Assembly: GCA_002483345.1 (NCBI GenBank)
Contig: DLHS01000015.1
Span: forward strand, 519,629 to 583,628
Origin: Bacteroidetes bacterium UBA7662
Lineage (GTDB): Bacteria > Bacteroidota > Bacteroidia > UBA7662
DNA: 64,000 nt
Direction: 5' to 3'
Both the position numbers and the translations under genes were made by a program. Positions 40,438 through 48,530 of the stretch are shown piece after piece. The stretch's first letter is position 1. The number at the start of each line of letters is the position of its first letter. Below the pieces are notes generated by a model. It was not told the origin of the DNA and ran no database searches. It was given only the letters and a program-made list of their open reading frames with translations.

Positions 40438-40854
40438 ATGAAGCGTAGCCATATCATTCTCATTGTCCTGATTGCCACAGCCATTGGCGTGATTATCAGT
40501 ACGGTCGGAGACTCCAGCTCTTACGAGACTTTCGAAGTAGCTATTGAAAATCCTGACAGGGAATACCATGTGGTAGGGACCCTTACCCGCATGGATGAAA
40601 TGAAATATGAGCCTGAAGTAGATGCCAATCTTTTCACCTTCTTTTTACAAGACAGCAAAGGAGAAGTGCACGAAGTGGTTTATTATGGCACCAAACCGCA
40701 GGATTTTGAGCGCTCTGAGCAGGTGGTAATCGTAGGTAAAATGGAGGGAGAACAGTTCAATGCGCAGAAAATCCTGACCAAATGCCCTTCGAAATACACC
40801 GAAGACGAGGTTGAGGTAACCGAACACGTCGCTCAACCCAAGCAAAACAGCTGA
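40438..40854 (+). CDS. ccmE: Cytochrome c maturation haem chaperone CcmE, CxxxY type
   Basis: 138 aa: N-terminal anchor helix (IILIVLIATAIGVIIST), then the OB-fold haem chaperone (REYHVVGTLTR, VVYYGTKPQDF, VVIVGKMEGEQFNAQKILTK). The haem-binding site reads CPSKY, so Cys116 stands where classical CcmE has the covalent His (HxxxY). This C-type CcmE is known from archaea and some anaerobes. It acts in the periplasm and passes haem to CcmF, whose gene overlaps its stop (TGATG). Confidence 0.93.
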   Translation: MKRSHIILIVLIATAIGVIISTVGDSSSYETFEVAIENPDREYHVVGTLTRMDEMKYEPEVDANLFTFFLQDSKGEVHEVVYYGTKPQDFERSEQVVIVGKMEGEQFNAQKILTKCPSKYTEDEVEVTEHVAQPKQNS

Positions 40855-43283
40855 TGGATATACAATATGTGGGTGAAAACCTCCTGGCTGGTAAGCTGGG
40901 ACATGCCTTTGTCATACTCTCTTTTGTCGGTTCACTGCTGGCATTTTTCGCGTATTTCTTCAGCACCATTCAGCTCGAAAACAGGGAAACTTCCTGGAAA
41001 AAACTGGGGCGTATAGCGTTCTGGATTCATGGAATAGCCGTCATAGGCATTGTTGTTACGCTTTTCGGTATTATCTATTTCCACCTCTACGAGTATTTTT
41101 ACGCCTGGTCGCATGCCTCCAGGGCGCTGCCAACCCATTACATCGTTTCTGCCTTCTGGGAAGGTCAGGAAGGTAGCTTTTTGCTATGGACGTTCTGGCA
41201 CATTGTAATCGGCATGGTACTGATGTACTCCACCCGTAAATGGGAAGCTCCTGTGATGAGCGTGGTATCCCTGGCACAGGTGGCACTCAGTTCTATGCTG
41301 CTGGGCATCTATGTATTGGGTTATAAAGTAGGCAGCAGCCCGTTTATTCTCCTGCGGGAGGCTATGGAAGCCCCCATTTTCTCGCAGACCAATTATCTGG
41401 AGTTTATCACAGATGGCAATGGCCTCAACCCCCTGCTGCAAAACCCCTGGATGGTGATTCACCCACCTGTATTGTTCCTGGGTTTTGCCTCCACCATCGT
41501 GCCTTTCGCCTTTGCTATTGCCGGGTTGTTCAAAAAAGATTACAGTGGCTGGATTACCGCCGCGCTTCCCTGGACCTTGTTCGGTGCCATGATTTTGGGC
41601 ACCGGCATCATCATGGGTGGCGCCTGGGCATATGAATCGCTCAATTTTGGTGGTTACTGGGCCTGGGATCCGGTAGAAAATGCCTCACTGGTCCCTTGGC
41701 TGGTGATGATCGGGGCCGTCCATGTGATGAACGCTTACCGCAAGACGGGTAATTCGCTACCCACGACCTTCATCCTTGTCATTGCAACCTTTATTCTCAT
41801 CCTTTATGCTACCTTCCTTACCCGTTCGGGCGTATTGGGCGATTCGTCGGTGCATTCCTTTACCGATCTGGGTATGTCGGGTCAATTGCTGGTGTTCCTT
41901 TTCATTTTCATCATCATGGGTGTCGGGCTCCTTATTTATCGCTGGAAAAGTCTGCCCAAAACCGACAAAGAAGAAAGCACCTACAGCCGTGAATTCTGGT
42001 TGTTTATCGGTTCGTTGCTGCTGGTTCTGAGTTCCTTTCAGGTGCTGGCTACTACCTCTATACCGGTGTTCAATAAAATATTCGGCACCAACGTAGCTCC
42101 TCCTGCCGATCCCATCGCCCATTACAACCGCTGGCAGCTACCTATGGTGATACTCGTTCTGATACTCACCACTATAGGTCAATTGCTGAAGTACAAAAAG
42201 AGTAATCCGGCGGAGTTTTACAAAAAAATGCTGTGGCCGTTTATCCTGTCAGCAGGGCTTACCATTGGTATTTTCATTCCTTTTGAGATATACACCTGGC
42301 AATACATACTGTTGATATTTGCATCCGCTTTTGCCTTTTTCGGCAATGCTGAGCTTATCCGGCAGCAATTGGGTAAACTGAAAGCGGCAGGAGCGGCCGT
42401 GGCACACATCGGATTTGCCATGATGCTGATGGGCGTGCTGATTTCTTCGGCCCGCAAAGAGGTGGTCTCCATCAACAACTCCGGATTCAGCTACGGTGAA
42501 AATTTCGATGCCAAAGCCACCCGCGAAAATGTTCTGCTGTGGAAAAACGAACCGCTGGTGATGAATGACTACCGCGTGACGTATACCGGAGATTCTGTAG
42601 CAGAACCTAACCACTACTACAAGGTATTCTACGAAAAGCTGAACAAGGCCGGTGAAGTTGCCTACAGCTTCATGCTTACGCCGAATGCCCAGATTAATCC
42701 TAAAATGGGTTTGATTGCCAGTCCGGATACCAAACATTACCTCGGTCACGACCTCTACACCCACGTTACCCAGGTGATTGATAAATCTACCATCAAAGAA
42801 CAGCCCGAATACGCAGAACCCAAGGCATACACCTTCAAAATAGGAGAATCCGACACCATCATGCTGGCGAAGAACCTGCTGATGCTGGATGGTCTCAACA
42901 CCACCCTCTCTCCGGAAATGGCCGCTAAAACGGCCGGTGCCGAGATTGCCGTTTCCGCCCGGCTTCGGGTTAAAACACTCGAGGGCGAAAAGCTTCTGGA
43001 ACCTGTGTATGCCATCAAAAACGGCACGGAGTTCCGTTATGATGTAGCTGAAGCTGATCTGAGGGTTACTTTTAATAAAATAGACCCGAAAAGCGGCAGC
43101 ATTGAACTGCTGATAGCCGAGAAAAACCCCGGCCCACGCGAGTACATCATCATGAAAGCCCTGAAATTCCCGATGATTAACCTGCTTTGGATAGGTACAG
43201 TAGTGCTTGTCATCGGGTTCAGCATGGCTGTGATGCACCGTTATCGCGAAGCCAAGCGTATCGAAGCCCGTGAAACTGCCTGA
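40854..43283 (+). CDS. ccmF: Cytochrome c haem lyase CcmF
   Basis: 809 aa, about 15 membrane helices. The WWD motif lies at about residues 266-282 (GGYWAWDPVENASLVPW), with FLTRSGVLGDSSVHSF after it and a large periplasmic domain at about 540-770 before the last helix. With CcmE it ligates haem to apocytochrome c. Other ccm genes are not in the window. The 3' end overlaps the GTG start of the DUF2520 gene by 14 bp. Confidence 0.95.
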   Translation: MDIQYVGENLLAGKLGHAFVILSFVGSLLAFFAYFFSTIQLENRETSWKKLGRIAFWIHGIAVIGIVVTLFGIIYFHLYEYFYAWSHASRALPTHYIVSAFWEGQEGSFLLWTFWHIVIGMVLMYSTRKWEAPVMSVVSLAQVALSSMLLGIYVLGYKVGSSPFILLREAMEAPIFSQTNYLEFITDGNGLNPLLQNPWMVIHPPVLFLGFASTIVPFAFAIAGLFKKDYSGWITAALPWTLFGAMILGTGIIMGGAWAYESLNFGGYWAWDPVENASLVPWLVMIGAVHVMNAYRKTGNSLPTTFILVIATFILILYATFLTRSGVLGDSSVHSFTDLGMSGQLLVFLFIFIIMGVGLLIYRWKSLPKTDKEESTYSREFWLFIGSLLLVLSSFQVLATTSIPVFNKIFGTNVAPPADPIAHYNRWQLPMVILVLILTTIGQLLKYKKSNPAEFYKKMLWPFILSAGLTIGIFIPFEIYTWQYILLIFASAFAFFGNAELIRQQLGKLKAAGAAVAHIGFAMMLMGVLISSARKEVVSINNSGFSYGENFDAKATRENVLLWKNEPLVMNDYRVTYTGDSVAEPNHYYKVFYEKLNKAGEVAYSFMLTPNAQINPKMGLIASPDTKHYLGHDLYTHVTQVIDKSTIKEQPEYAEPKAYTFKIGESDTIMLAKNLLMLDGLNTTLSPEMAAKTAGAEIAVSARLRVKTLEGEKLLEPVYAIKNGTEFRYDVAEADLRVTFNKIDPKSGSIELLIAEKNPGPREYIIMKALKFPMINLLWIGTVVLVIGFSMAVMHRYREAKRIEARETA

Positions 43284-44052
43284 ACTTCATCTGATTGGCA
43301 GCGGCAGGCTGGCTTTTTCGCTGGCCAGAGCCTGGATGGCAGCAGGTGGGAAAGTTGACACGGTATGGTCAAGAAATACAGTTACCGGTCAGCAACTTGC
43401 CACTTTGTCCCAGGCAAGCTGGCTTGAAAAACCGGATGTGAAACGCCGTCCCGGCTGGCTGATGCTGGCTGTGAAAGATGAGGCTGTCACTGAAATCAGC
43501 CAGTTGCTTACTGCTCAGAATGATTTGCTGGTACTGCACGCCAGTGGTACCCTGGCCCTCGATGTATTGCATAAACACCCCCGTCATGGGGTGATGTGGC
43601 CCCTGCAAAGCATGCAGACAGCAGGTAACGACTGGTCGGCCATTCCGCTATTTCTGGAGGCTGATGCTGAGGAAGACCGGCGTAACCTGAAAAATATCGC
43701 CACCGCGCTTTCCGGAAAACTATACGAAGTAAGTGGCACCGACCGGCTTTATTATCACCTCGCAGCAGTGATAGCCGGTAATTTCAGTAACGCCCTGTAT
43801 CAGCAGGTGTACCAGTTGCTCCAACCCAAAGGACTGGACCCGGGTGTGCTTTTGCCAATTCTTACACAAGGCCTGAAAGGCCTCATGCAACAAGCCCCTG
43901 CTGAAAAACAAACCGGGCCTGCCATCCGCAACGACCTGCAGGTAATGGAGCAGCATCTTCAACTACTAAATAATCAACCCGAACTGGCCGAACTCTACCG
44001 GCTCATGAGCAGGCTCATTCAGCAACAGGCAGGCTTGGTTGAGAAAAAATAA
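43270..44052 (+). CDS. Rossmann-fold/DUF2520 protein
   Basis: 260 aa starting at GTG 43270 inside the end of ccmF. N-terminal Rossmann-like domain (LHLIGSGRLAFSLARAW, MLAVKDEAVTEIS, LHASGTLALDVL), then the helical DUF2520 domain (LYYHLAAVIAGNFSNALYQQ). It resembles 6-phosphogluconate or ketopantoate reductase-type proteins; the substrate is unknown. Co-transcribed with ccmEF by position; a functional link is not shown. Confidence 0.9.
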   Translation: MKLPELHLIGSGRLAFSLARAWMAAGGKVDTVWSRNTVTGQQLATLSQASWLEKPDVKRRPGWLMLAVKDEAVTEISQLLTAQNDLLVLHASGTLALDVLHKHPRHGVMWPLQSMQTAGNDWSAIPLFLEADAEEDRRNLKNIATALSGKLYEVSGTDRLYYHLAAVIAGNFSNALYQQVYQLLQPKGLDPGVLLPILTQGLKGLMQQAPAEKQTGPAIRNDLQVMEQHLQLLNNQPELAELYRLMSRLIQQQAGLVEKK

Positions 44053-44053
44053 C

Positions 44054-44061
44054 TTTCTTTG
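44054..44061 (+). promoter_or_regulatory. -7-like element before the KdsC-like gene
   Basis: TTTCTTTG differs from TAnnTTTG at one base. CCCC separates it from the ATG at 44066, so transcripts from it would be leaderless. Confidence 0.4.
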
Positions 44062-44065
44062 CCCC

Positions 44066-44584
44066 ATGAATGTAAAAGCCGCCTTTCATGCCATCAAGGC
44101 ATTTGTACTGGATGTTGACGGTGTATTGACCGATGGCAGCATACTCGTCACCAACGAGGGAGAAGAACACAGAATCATGCACACCAAAGACGGTTATGCC
44201 ATACAGCATGCCGTAAAGCAGGGATTTCTCGTTTGTATCATCACAGGAGGCAAATCGGCCGGTGTGGCCCTCCGCTTGAAACGCCTTGGCGCGCAGGAAA
44301 TTCACATCGGCATAGATGACAAAAAATCAGTTTTGGCCGGCCTGATGACCCGCCACGGGCTTCGCCCGGAACAGGTGGTTTATATGGGCGATGATTTACC
44401 CGACATCCACGCCATGCCACTGGCAGGTCTGATAGCCTGTCCGGCAGATGCTGTCCCGGAAATATCAGCGATTTCTCACTATCACTCCCCTTTTGCAGGT
44501 GGTAAAGGCTGTGTACGCGACCTGTTGGAGCAGGTATTGCGCCTGCAGGGTAAATGGCACGCCTCTGAAGTAACCAGTACCTGA
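44066..44584 (+). CDS. KdsC-like HAD phosphatase
   Basis: 172 aa from ATG 44066 (MNVKAAFHAIKAFVLD). HAD motif I is LDVDGVLTDGS, motif II ITGGKS, motif III the Lys in IDDKKS, motif IV YMGDDLPDI. It matches 3-deoxy-manno-octulosonate-8-phosphate phosphatase, which works in lipopolysaccharide core synthesis. It lacks a cap and would be a tetramer. The longer frame from 44039 crosses the -7-like box and is not preferred. Confidence 0.88.
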   Translation: MNVKAAFHAIKAFVLDVDGVLTDGSILVTNEGEEHRIMHTKDGYAIQHAVKQGFLVCIITGGKSAGVALRLKRLGAQEIHIGIDDKKSVLAGLMTRHGLRPEQVVYMGDDLPDIHAMPLAGLIACPADAVPEISAISHYHSPFAGGKGCVRDLLEQVLRLQGKWHASEVTST

Positions 44585-44586
44585 AA

Positions 44587-45513
44587 ATGATTTACCTCCG
44601 TCAGTTTCGTCCACTGAACCTTGTCATCATGCTTTTGCTGATGCTGAGTGTGCACTTTTTTCTGATACGCCCTATCATGGATGCGTTTAAACTGGTCCTC
44701 GTCCTCGATGCCCTTCATCAGGTATTGCTGGCGATTTCCTGTGTTTTAATAGCGGCAGGGGGCTATCTCATCAACAACTATTATGATTATGAAACCGATC
44801 TGCAGAATAAACCAGCTCAGGTCATAGCAGATAAAAACTGGCTGCTCAACACTTACTTCCCGGTTACTGTGACCGGTATTGCGCTTGGCGTCTATGTCTC
44901 CTACCGGGCTGGCCTGATGAACCTCGCCATCGTCCATATCCTTTGCACCTTTGCCTTGTGGAAGTATGCCGAACGCTGGAAAGGCATCGCTTTGGTGGGA
45001 AATGTCGTGGTATCGCTGTTGCTGGGAATTCTCGTCCTTGTTCCGGCGCTGTTTGAGTTTATCAGCCTCGGCGTTCTCCATTCTGTTGAACCGGAAGCCT
45101 TTCGTTACCTGGGTATTACTTTGCTTGTATATGCGCTTTTCTCCTTCTGGAGTAACCTCTGCCGAGAGCTGGTAAAAACACTGGAAGATGAAAGCGGAGA
45201 CCGGGCAACCGGTTGGCAGACATTTACCGTTCGGTATGGGGCAAAAGCAACCCGCAGCCTTTTAATTGTTTTATTCGCGCTGGCGATGGCCGGACTGTTA
45301 AGTGTGGTCCTGTACCAGCAGCGCACCACCGACTGGAAACCGATGGCATATACCTTGTTCGCGGTGGTATTACCACTCCTTATCAGCCTGCTTTTTTTTC
45401 TGAAATCCAGACAGACCGCTGATTATCACCGTGTCAGCAACTGGCTTAAAATCTGGATGCTGGGTGGTATTTCAACCCTTGGCATCTACTATCTTTTCTT
45501 TTACCTGCCCTGA
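44587..45513 (+). CDS. UbiA-family prenyltransferase
   Basis: 308 aa, eight to nine membrane helices. First Asp-rich motif is NNYYDYETDLQNKP; second is LVKTLEDESGDRATGW (D-x3-D type). Bacteroidota proteins like this are often labelled geranylgeranylglycerol-phosphate geranylgeranyltransferase; that exact activity is not proven here. It sits 2 nt after kdsC and 2 nt before maf, so the three are one transcript. Confidence 0.88.
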   Translation: MIYLRQFRPLNLVIMLLLMLSVHFFLIRPIMDAFKLVLVLDALHQVLLAISCVLIAAGGYLINNYYDYETDLQNKPAQVIADKNWLLNTYFPVTVTGIALGVYVSYRAGLMNLAIVHILCTFALWKYAERWKGIALVGNVVVSLLLGILVLVPALFEFISLGVLHSVEPEAFRYLGITLLVYALFSFWSNLCRELVKTLEDESGDRATGWQTFTVRYGAKATRSLLIVLFALAMAGLLSVVLYQQRTTDWKPMAYTLFAVVLPLLISLLFFLKSRQTADYHRVSNWLKIWMLGGISTLGIYYLFFYLP

Positions 45514-45515
45514 AA

Positions 45516-46091
45516 ATGTTTACCCTTCCCTACACCCTGATACTGGGTTCAGCTTCCCCGCGACGGCAACAATTGCTGCAAGGCATGGGTTTTGAATTTA
45601 TCATCCGGGTGAAAGAGGTAGAAGAGTCTTATCCGCCCGATCTGGAAACTACCGAAGTGGCCGAATTTCTGGCAAGAAAAAAGGCGGAAGCGCAGCGCAA
45701 AGACTTAAAAAACGAACTGCTGATCACTGCAGACACCATCGTAGCCCTGGAGGGGGAAGTCTTAGGGAAACCTGCCGATTACAACGATGCATTCGGACTG
45801 TTGAGGAAACAATCGGGTAAAAAGCAGACTGTTTTCACCGGAGTCTGTTTGCTTACACAGGATGATGAAATAAGCTTCACCGTTGCCACGGATGTATTTT
45901 TCAGGCAGCTCACAGAAACAGAAATACGGTATTACCTGGATCATTACCAGCCGTATGACAAAGCCGGTAGTTACGGGGTACAGGAATGGATGGGGTATGT
46001 GGGTGTAAGTCGTATAGAGGGTTCTTATACCAATGTGATGGGCTTCCCCACGGCTGAGGTGTATGAGGCGCTGGGGCGGTTTGCATTGTAG
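45516..46091 (+). CDS. maf: Maf-family nucleotide pyrophosphatase
   Basis: 191 aa. LGSASPRRQQLLQGMGFEF is the signature, followed by the catalytic ITADTIVALEGEVLGKP and GKKQTVFTGVCL, and DKAGSYGVQEWMG. Maf proteins hydrolyse dTTP/UTP or modified pyrimidine triphosphates and thus clean the nucleotide pool. The end of the gene is 5 nt from a repeat element that fills the space to cdd. Confidence 0.94.
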   Translation: MFTLPYTLILGSASPRRQQLLQGMGFEFIIRVKEVEESYPPDLETTEVAEFLARKKAEAQRKDLKNELLITADTIVALEGEVLGKPADYNDAFGLLRKQSGKKQTVFTGVCLLTQDDEISFTVATDVFFRQLTETEIRYYLDHYQPYDKAGSYGVQEWMGYVGVSRIEGSYTNVMGFPTAEVYEALGRFAL

Positions 46092-46096
46092 TTTTT

Positions 46097-46293
46097 AGAC
46101 ATCGAGAGGGCGAGAGGCGAGACTTTTTGCGCCTGCGGTGCTGTGTGTAAAACAAATCACTGATCGCTGAGCTTTGAGCGTTTCACACAACCCAGGAAAG
46201 CCAGTCTCGTTTCTCGTTTCTCGCCTCTCGTTTCTCGCCTCTCGTTTCTCGCTTCTCGCTTCTCGTATCTCGTATCTCGCCCTCTCGATGTCT
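46097..46293. repeat. AGACAT inverted-repeat element with heptad array, copy 1
   Basis: Ends are a perfect 19-bp inverted repeat: AGACATCGAGAGGGCGAGA (46097-46115) and its reverse complement (46275-46293). The right half, 46205-46281, is eleven tandem TCTCGnn heptads (nn = TT, CC, CT or TA). Internal blocks match the copy at 48.2 kb in opposite orientation: 46173-46187 with 48237-48251, and 46195-46209 with 48216-48230. It fills almost the whole space between convergent maf and cdd. A minus-strand Arg/Glu-rich frame here is a translation of the repeat. Confidence 0.92.
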
Positions 46294-46297
46294 GAAC

Positions 46298-46780
46298 TCA
46301 CAGATCAAAGCTAAAGGGAAGGAAATTAACCAAACCGTCTGCTTTCCAGATTTCAGCGCCGGATCCTTTCAGAAGTACTGTGATTAAATGGTTTTGCCGC
46401 TTTTCGACTTCCCGGAGAACCTGCAGGCAGGCGCCGCAGGGAACGGCAGGACCGCTGTCGTTGTGGCGGTGTGAGCGGGCTGTGATGGCCAGACGGACTA
46501 TTTTTTTATCCTTGTGTTGTGCTCCGGCCGTAAAAAAGGCTACCCTTTCGGCACAAAGGCCGCTGGGGTAGGCAGAATTTTCCTGGTTGCAGCCCAGCAC
46601 AATGCTACCATCTTCCAGCTCCAGCGCCGCGCCCACATGGAAATCGGAATAGGGTGCATGCGCCAGTCGGGTCGCTTCGAGGGCTTTGTCGAGCAGGCTG
46701 CACTCGGATGTATTCAGGGAATCGGTGCTTTGCAGCACTTCAAGGGTACTGGCAAACGATTTGATTTGCTTCATCTGCAT
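46298..46780 (-). CDS. cdd: Cytidine deaminase
   Basis: 160 aa. Zinc motifs: CAERVAFF (Cys, Glu as proton shuttle) and PCGACLQVLRE (two Cys). NYSDF-like substrate part is APYSDFHVGAALE. It deaminates cytidine and deoxycytidine in pyrimidine salvage. The ATG at 46774 is an alternative start. The gene diverges from the saccharopine-dehydrogenase-like gene; repeat copies lie outside both. Confidence 0.94.
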   Translation of the reverse strand: MQMKQIKSFASTLEVLQSTDSLNTSECSLLDKALEATRLAHAPYSDFHVGAALELEDGSIVLGCNQENSAYPSGLCAERVAFFTAGAQHKDKKIVRLAITARSHRHNDSGPAVPCGACLQVLREVEKRQNHLITVLLKGSGAEIWKADGLVNFLPFSFDL

Positions 46781-46810
46781 TTATTTCTGCCTGCAAGGGC
46801 AGGCTTTTGC

Positions 46811-46818
46811 TAATATTG
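46811..46818 (+). promoter_or_regulatory. Likely -7 element of the saccharopine dehydrogenase-like gene
   Basis: TAATATTG, one base from TAnnTTTG, 30 nt before GTG 46849. It lies downstream of the TTG (46807) where the frame opens, so that TTG cannot be the start if this box is used. Confidence 0.45.
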
Positions 46819-46848
46819 CTGAAAATTATCAAATCTCACCCCTTTCCC

Positions 46849-48189
46849 GTGAAGCAAGTGCTCGTGATCGGCGCCGGCCGGTCGTCAACCTACCTCATTG
46901 ATTATCTGCTTTCCCATGCACCCGGGCACGACTGGCAGATTACCATAGGCGATTTACAGCTCGATTGGGCGCAAAAACGTGCCGGAGGGCATCCGAATGC
47001 ACGCGCTATCTGCTTCGATCTGGAAGATACAATTCAGCTCCAACAGGAAATCAGCCAGGCTGACGCGGTGATTTCGCTGGCACCGGCCGACAAACACCTG
47101 GTGATAGCCAATGTTTGCCTGGAATACAAAAAATCGCTGTTTACGGCCTCTTACGTCTCGCCCGGCATGCAGGAGATGGCAGCCGCTGTTGAAGATGCCG
47201 GCATCCTCTTTCTGAACGAACTGGGCTGCGACCCGGGTATTGACCATATGTCGGCCCTGGCCCTGCTCTCCGATATCCGGAAAACGGGTGGTGAAATTCA
47301 GGCTTTCTACAGCTATACCGGAGGACTCATCGCCCCTGCCTGCGACGACCAGCCCTGGCATTACAAATTCAGCTGGAATCCGCGCAATGTAGTACTGGCT
47401 GGTCAGCCGGGCCCTGCCCGTTATCTGGCCAACGGAGTTTTGCGGTTTATTCCATATCTCCGGCTGTTCCGGGAAAAGGCCTTGCTGGATATACCCGGTT
47501 TCGGACCTCTGGAAGCCTACGCCAACCGCGATTCTATCCCCTATATGGAGGAATACGACCTGCATGGTATCAAAACACTGCTGCGGGGCACTTTGCGGTA
47601 TCCAACCTACTGCGACGCCTGGCATGTATTCGCCTGGTTAGGCATGACGAATGAGCAATTGTTGTTCGAAAACTGCCAGGAACTTCGTTACCGCGATTTC
47701 CTCCTCTCCTTTCTTTATCCTGACGACGCGCCAACTGTGCGGGAGAGTTTTATCCATACCCTCCGGAACCAGCTTGGCTATACCCCCGCGCAGATAGAGG
47801 ATCTGCTCGTAAAATTCGATTATCTGGAATTATTCAGCGAACGCAGGTTCAGCCAGCCAAAGGGTTCGGCTGCCAGTCTTTTGCAGGAGATACTGGAAGA
47901 AAAATGGAAGCTGGGTGACGAAGACAGAGATCTGGTAGTAATGCATCACCAGGTAGACTACCTGCAAAATGGTGAATCAAAAAGTCGTACCAGTACGCTT
48001 ATTCTGGAAGGAGATGATAACTTCCATACGGCAATGGCCAAAACCGTGGGTTTACCCCTTGCCATCGGGGTACGTTTGTTTCTGGAGGGGAAAATTGCTC
48101 TTAAAGGTGTTCACATACCCATACAACCGGAACTTTATCTGCCGATACTGGAAGAACTGGAGCATCATGGGGTACGGTTTTCTTTGTAG
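46849..48189 (+). CDS. Saccharopine dehydrogenase-like protein
   Basis: 446 aa from GTG 46849 (reads KQVLVIGAGRSSTYLIDYLL after the start). Rossmann domain with GAGRSS, then VISLAPADKHLVIANVCLE, FLNELGCDPGIDHMSA and a C-terminal catalytic half with KTLLRGTLRYPTYCDAW. The closest enzymes are saccharopine dehydrogenase, lysine-ketoglutarate reductase-type proteins and carboxynorspermidine synthase; lysine metabolism is likely but not certain. The TAG stop is itself the first three bases of a repeat end (TAGACATTGAGA). Confidence 0.87.
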   Translation: MKQVLVIGAGRSSTYLIDYLLSHAPGHDWQITIGDLQLDWAQKRAGGHPNARAICFDLEDTIQLQQEISQADAVISLAPADKHLVIANVCLEYKKSLFTASYVSPGMQEMAAAVEDAGILFLNELGCDPGIDHMSALALLSDIRKTGGEIQAFYSYTGGLIAPACDDQPWHYKFSWNPRNVVLAGQPGPARYLANGVLRFIPYLRLFREKALLDIPGFGPLEAYANRDSIPYMEEYDLHGIKTLLRGTLRYPTYCDAWHVFAWLGMTNEQLLFENCQELRYRDFLLSFLYPDDAPTVRESFIHTLRNQLGYTPAQIEDLLVKFDYLELFSERRFSQPKGSAASLLQEILEEKWKLGDEDRDLVVMHHQVDYLQNGESKSRTSTLILEGDDNFHTAMAKTVGLPLAIGVRLFLEGKIALKGVHIPIQPELYLPILEELEHHGVRFSL

Positions 48190-48367
48190 ACATTGAGAGG
48201 GCGAGAGACGAGAGGCGAGACTGGCTTTCCCGGATCTGTGAAACGCTCAAAACCAAACGTATCCTGCATCACCTGCACCTTCAATTGGATGCGGATGATA
48301 CCTGTTTTTGTAATTTACACAGCGTAGTCTCGACTCTCGACTCTCGACTCTCGAAATCTCAATGTCT
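48188..48367. repeat. AGACAT inverted-repeat element with heptads, copy 2
   Basis: The left end at 48188-48206 overlaps the last two bases of the preceding stop codon; the right end TCTCGAAATCTCAATGTCT is at 48349-48367. The ends match at 16 of 19 bases. Heptads GCGAGAG/ACGAGAG/GCGAGAC lie on the left and three TCTCGAC units on the right. The core shares 15-bp blocks with copy 1, in inverse orientation. The rest of 48190-48530 holds the partial motif at 48372-48388 and the pckA terminator; no gene. Confidence 0.88.
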
Positions 48368-48371
48368 AAAT

Positions 48372-48388
48372 GGAATCTGCGTTAAAAC
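48372..48388 (+). repeat. Dispersed intergenic motif, partial copy 3
   Basis: GGAATCTGCGTTAAAAC, 17 bases identical to 30395-30411. It begins 4 bp after the right end of the neighbouring inverted-repeat element. Confidence 0.7.
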
Positions 48389-48484
48389 ATGGCAAACCAC
48401 CGGAGAAATCTTTCTGTCTCCTTACTAACTGCTCCTTACTAAAATAGTCCCGGATGGCTTTTTAGCCCTTTCCATTGACTGCAC

Positions 48485-48512
48485 AAAAAAAAGCCCCGCA
48501 AAGCAGGGCTTT
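48485..48512 (-). terminator. Intrinsic terminator of pckA
   Basis: AAAGCCC and GGGCTTT arms with an inner GC/GC pair and one C-A mismatch; on the minus strand the stem runs into eight T. It lies 18 bp after the pckA stop. Confidence 0.88.
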
Positions 48513-48530
48513 CAAAGATTATTTGAAGAC

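Noticed and set aside
42249..43238. 329-aa minus-strand frame
   Set aside because: It is antisense to conserved ccmF, rich in His/Phe/Gly as expected of a shadow frame, and has no domain.
46095..46301. 68-aa Arg/Glu-rich minus-strand frame
   Set aside because: It is a translation of the TCTCGnn heptad array and element ends, without start context; similar low-complexity proteins arise from such repeats.
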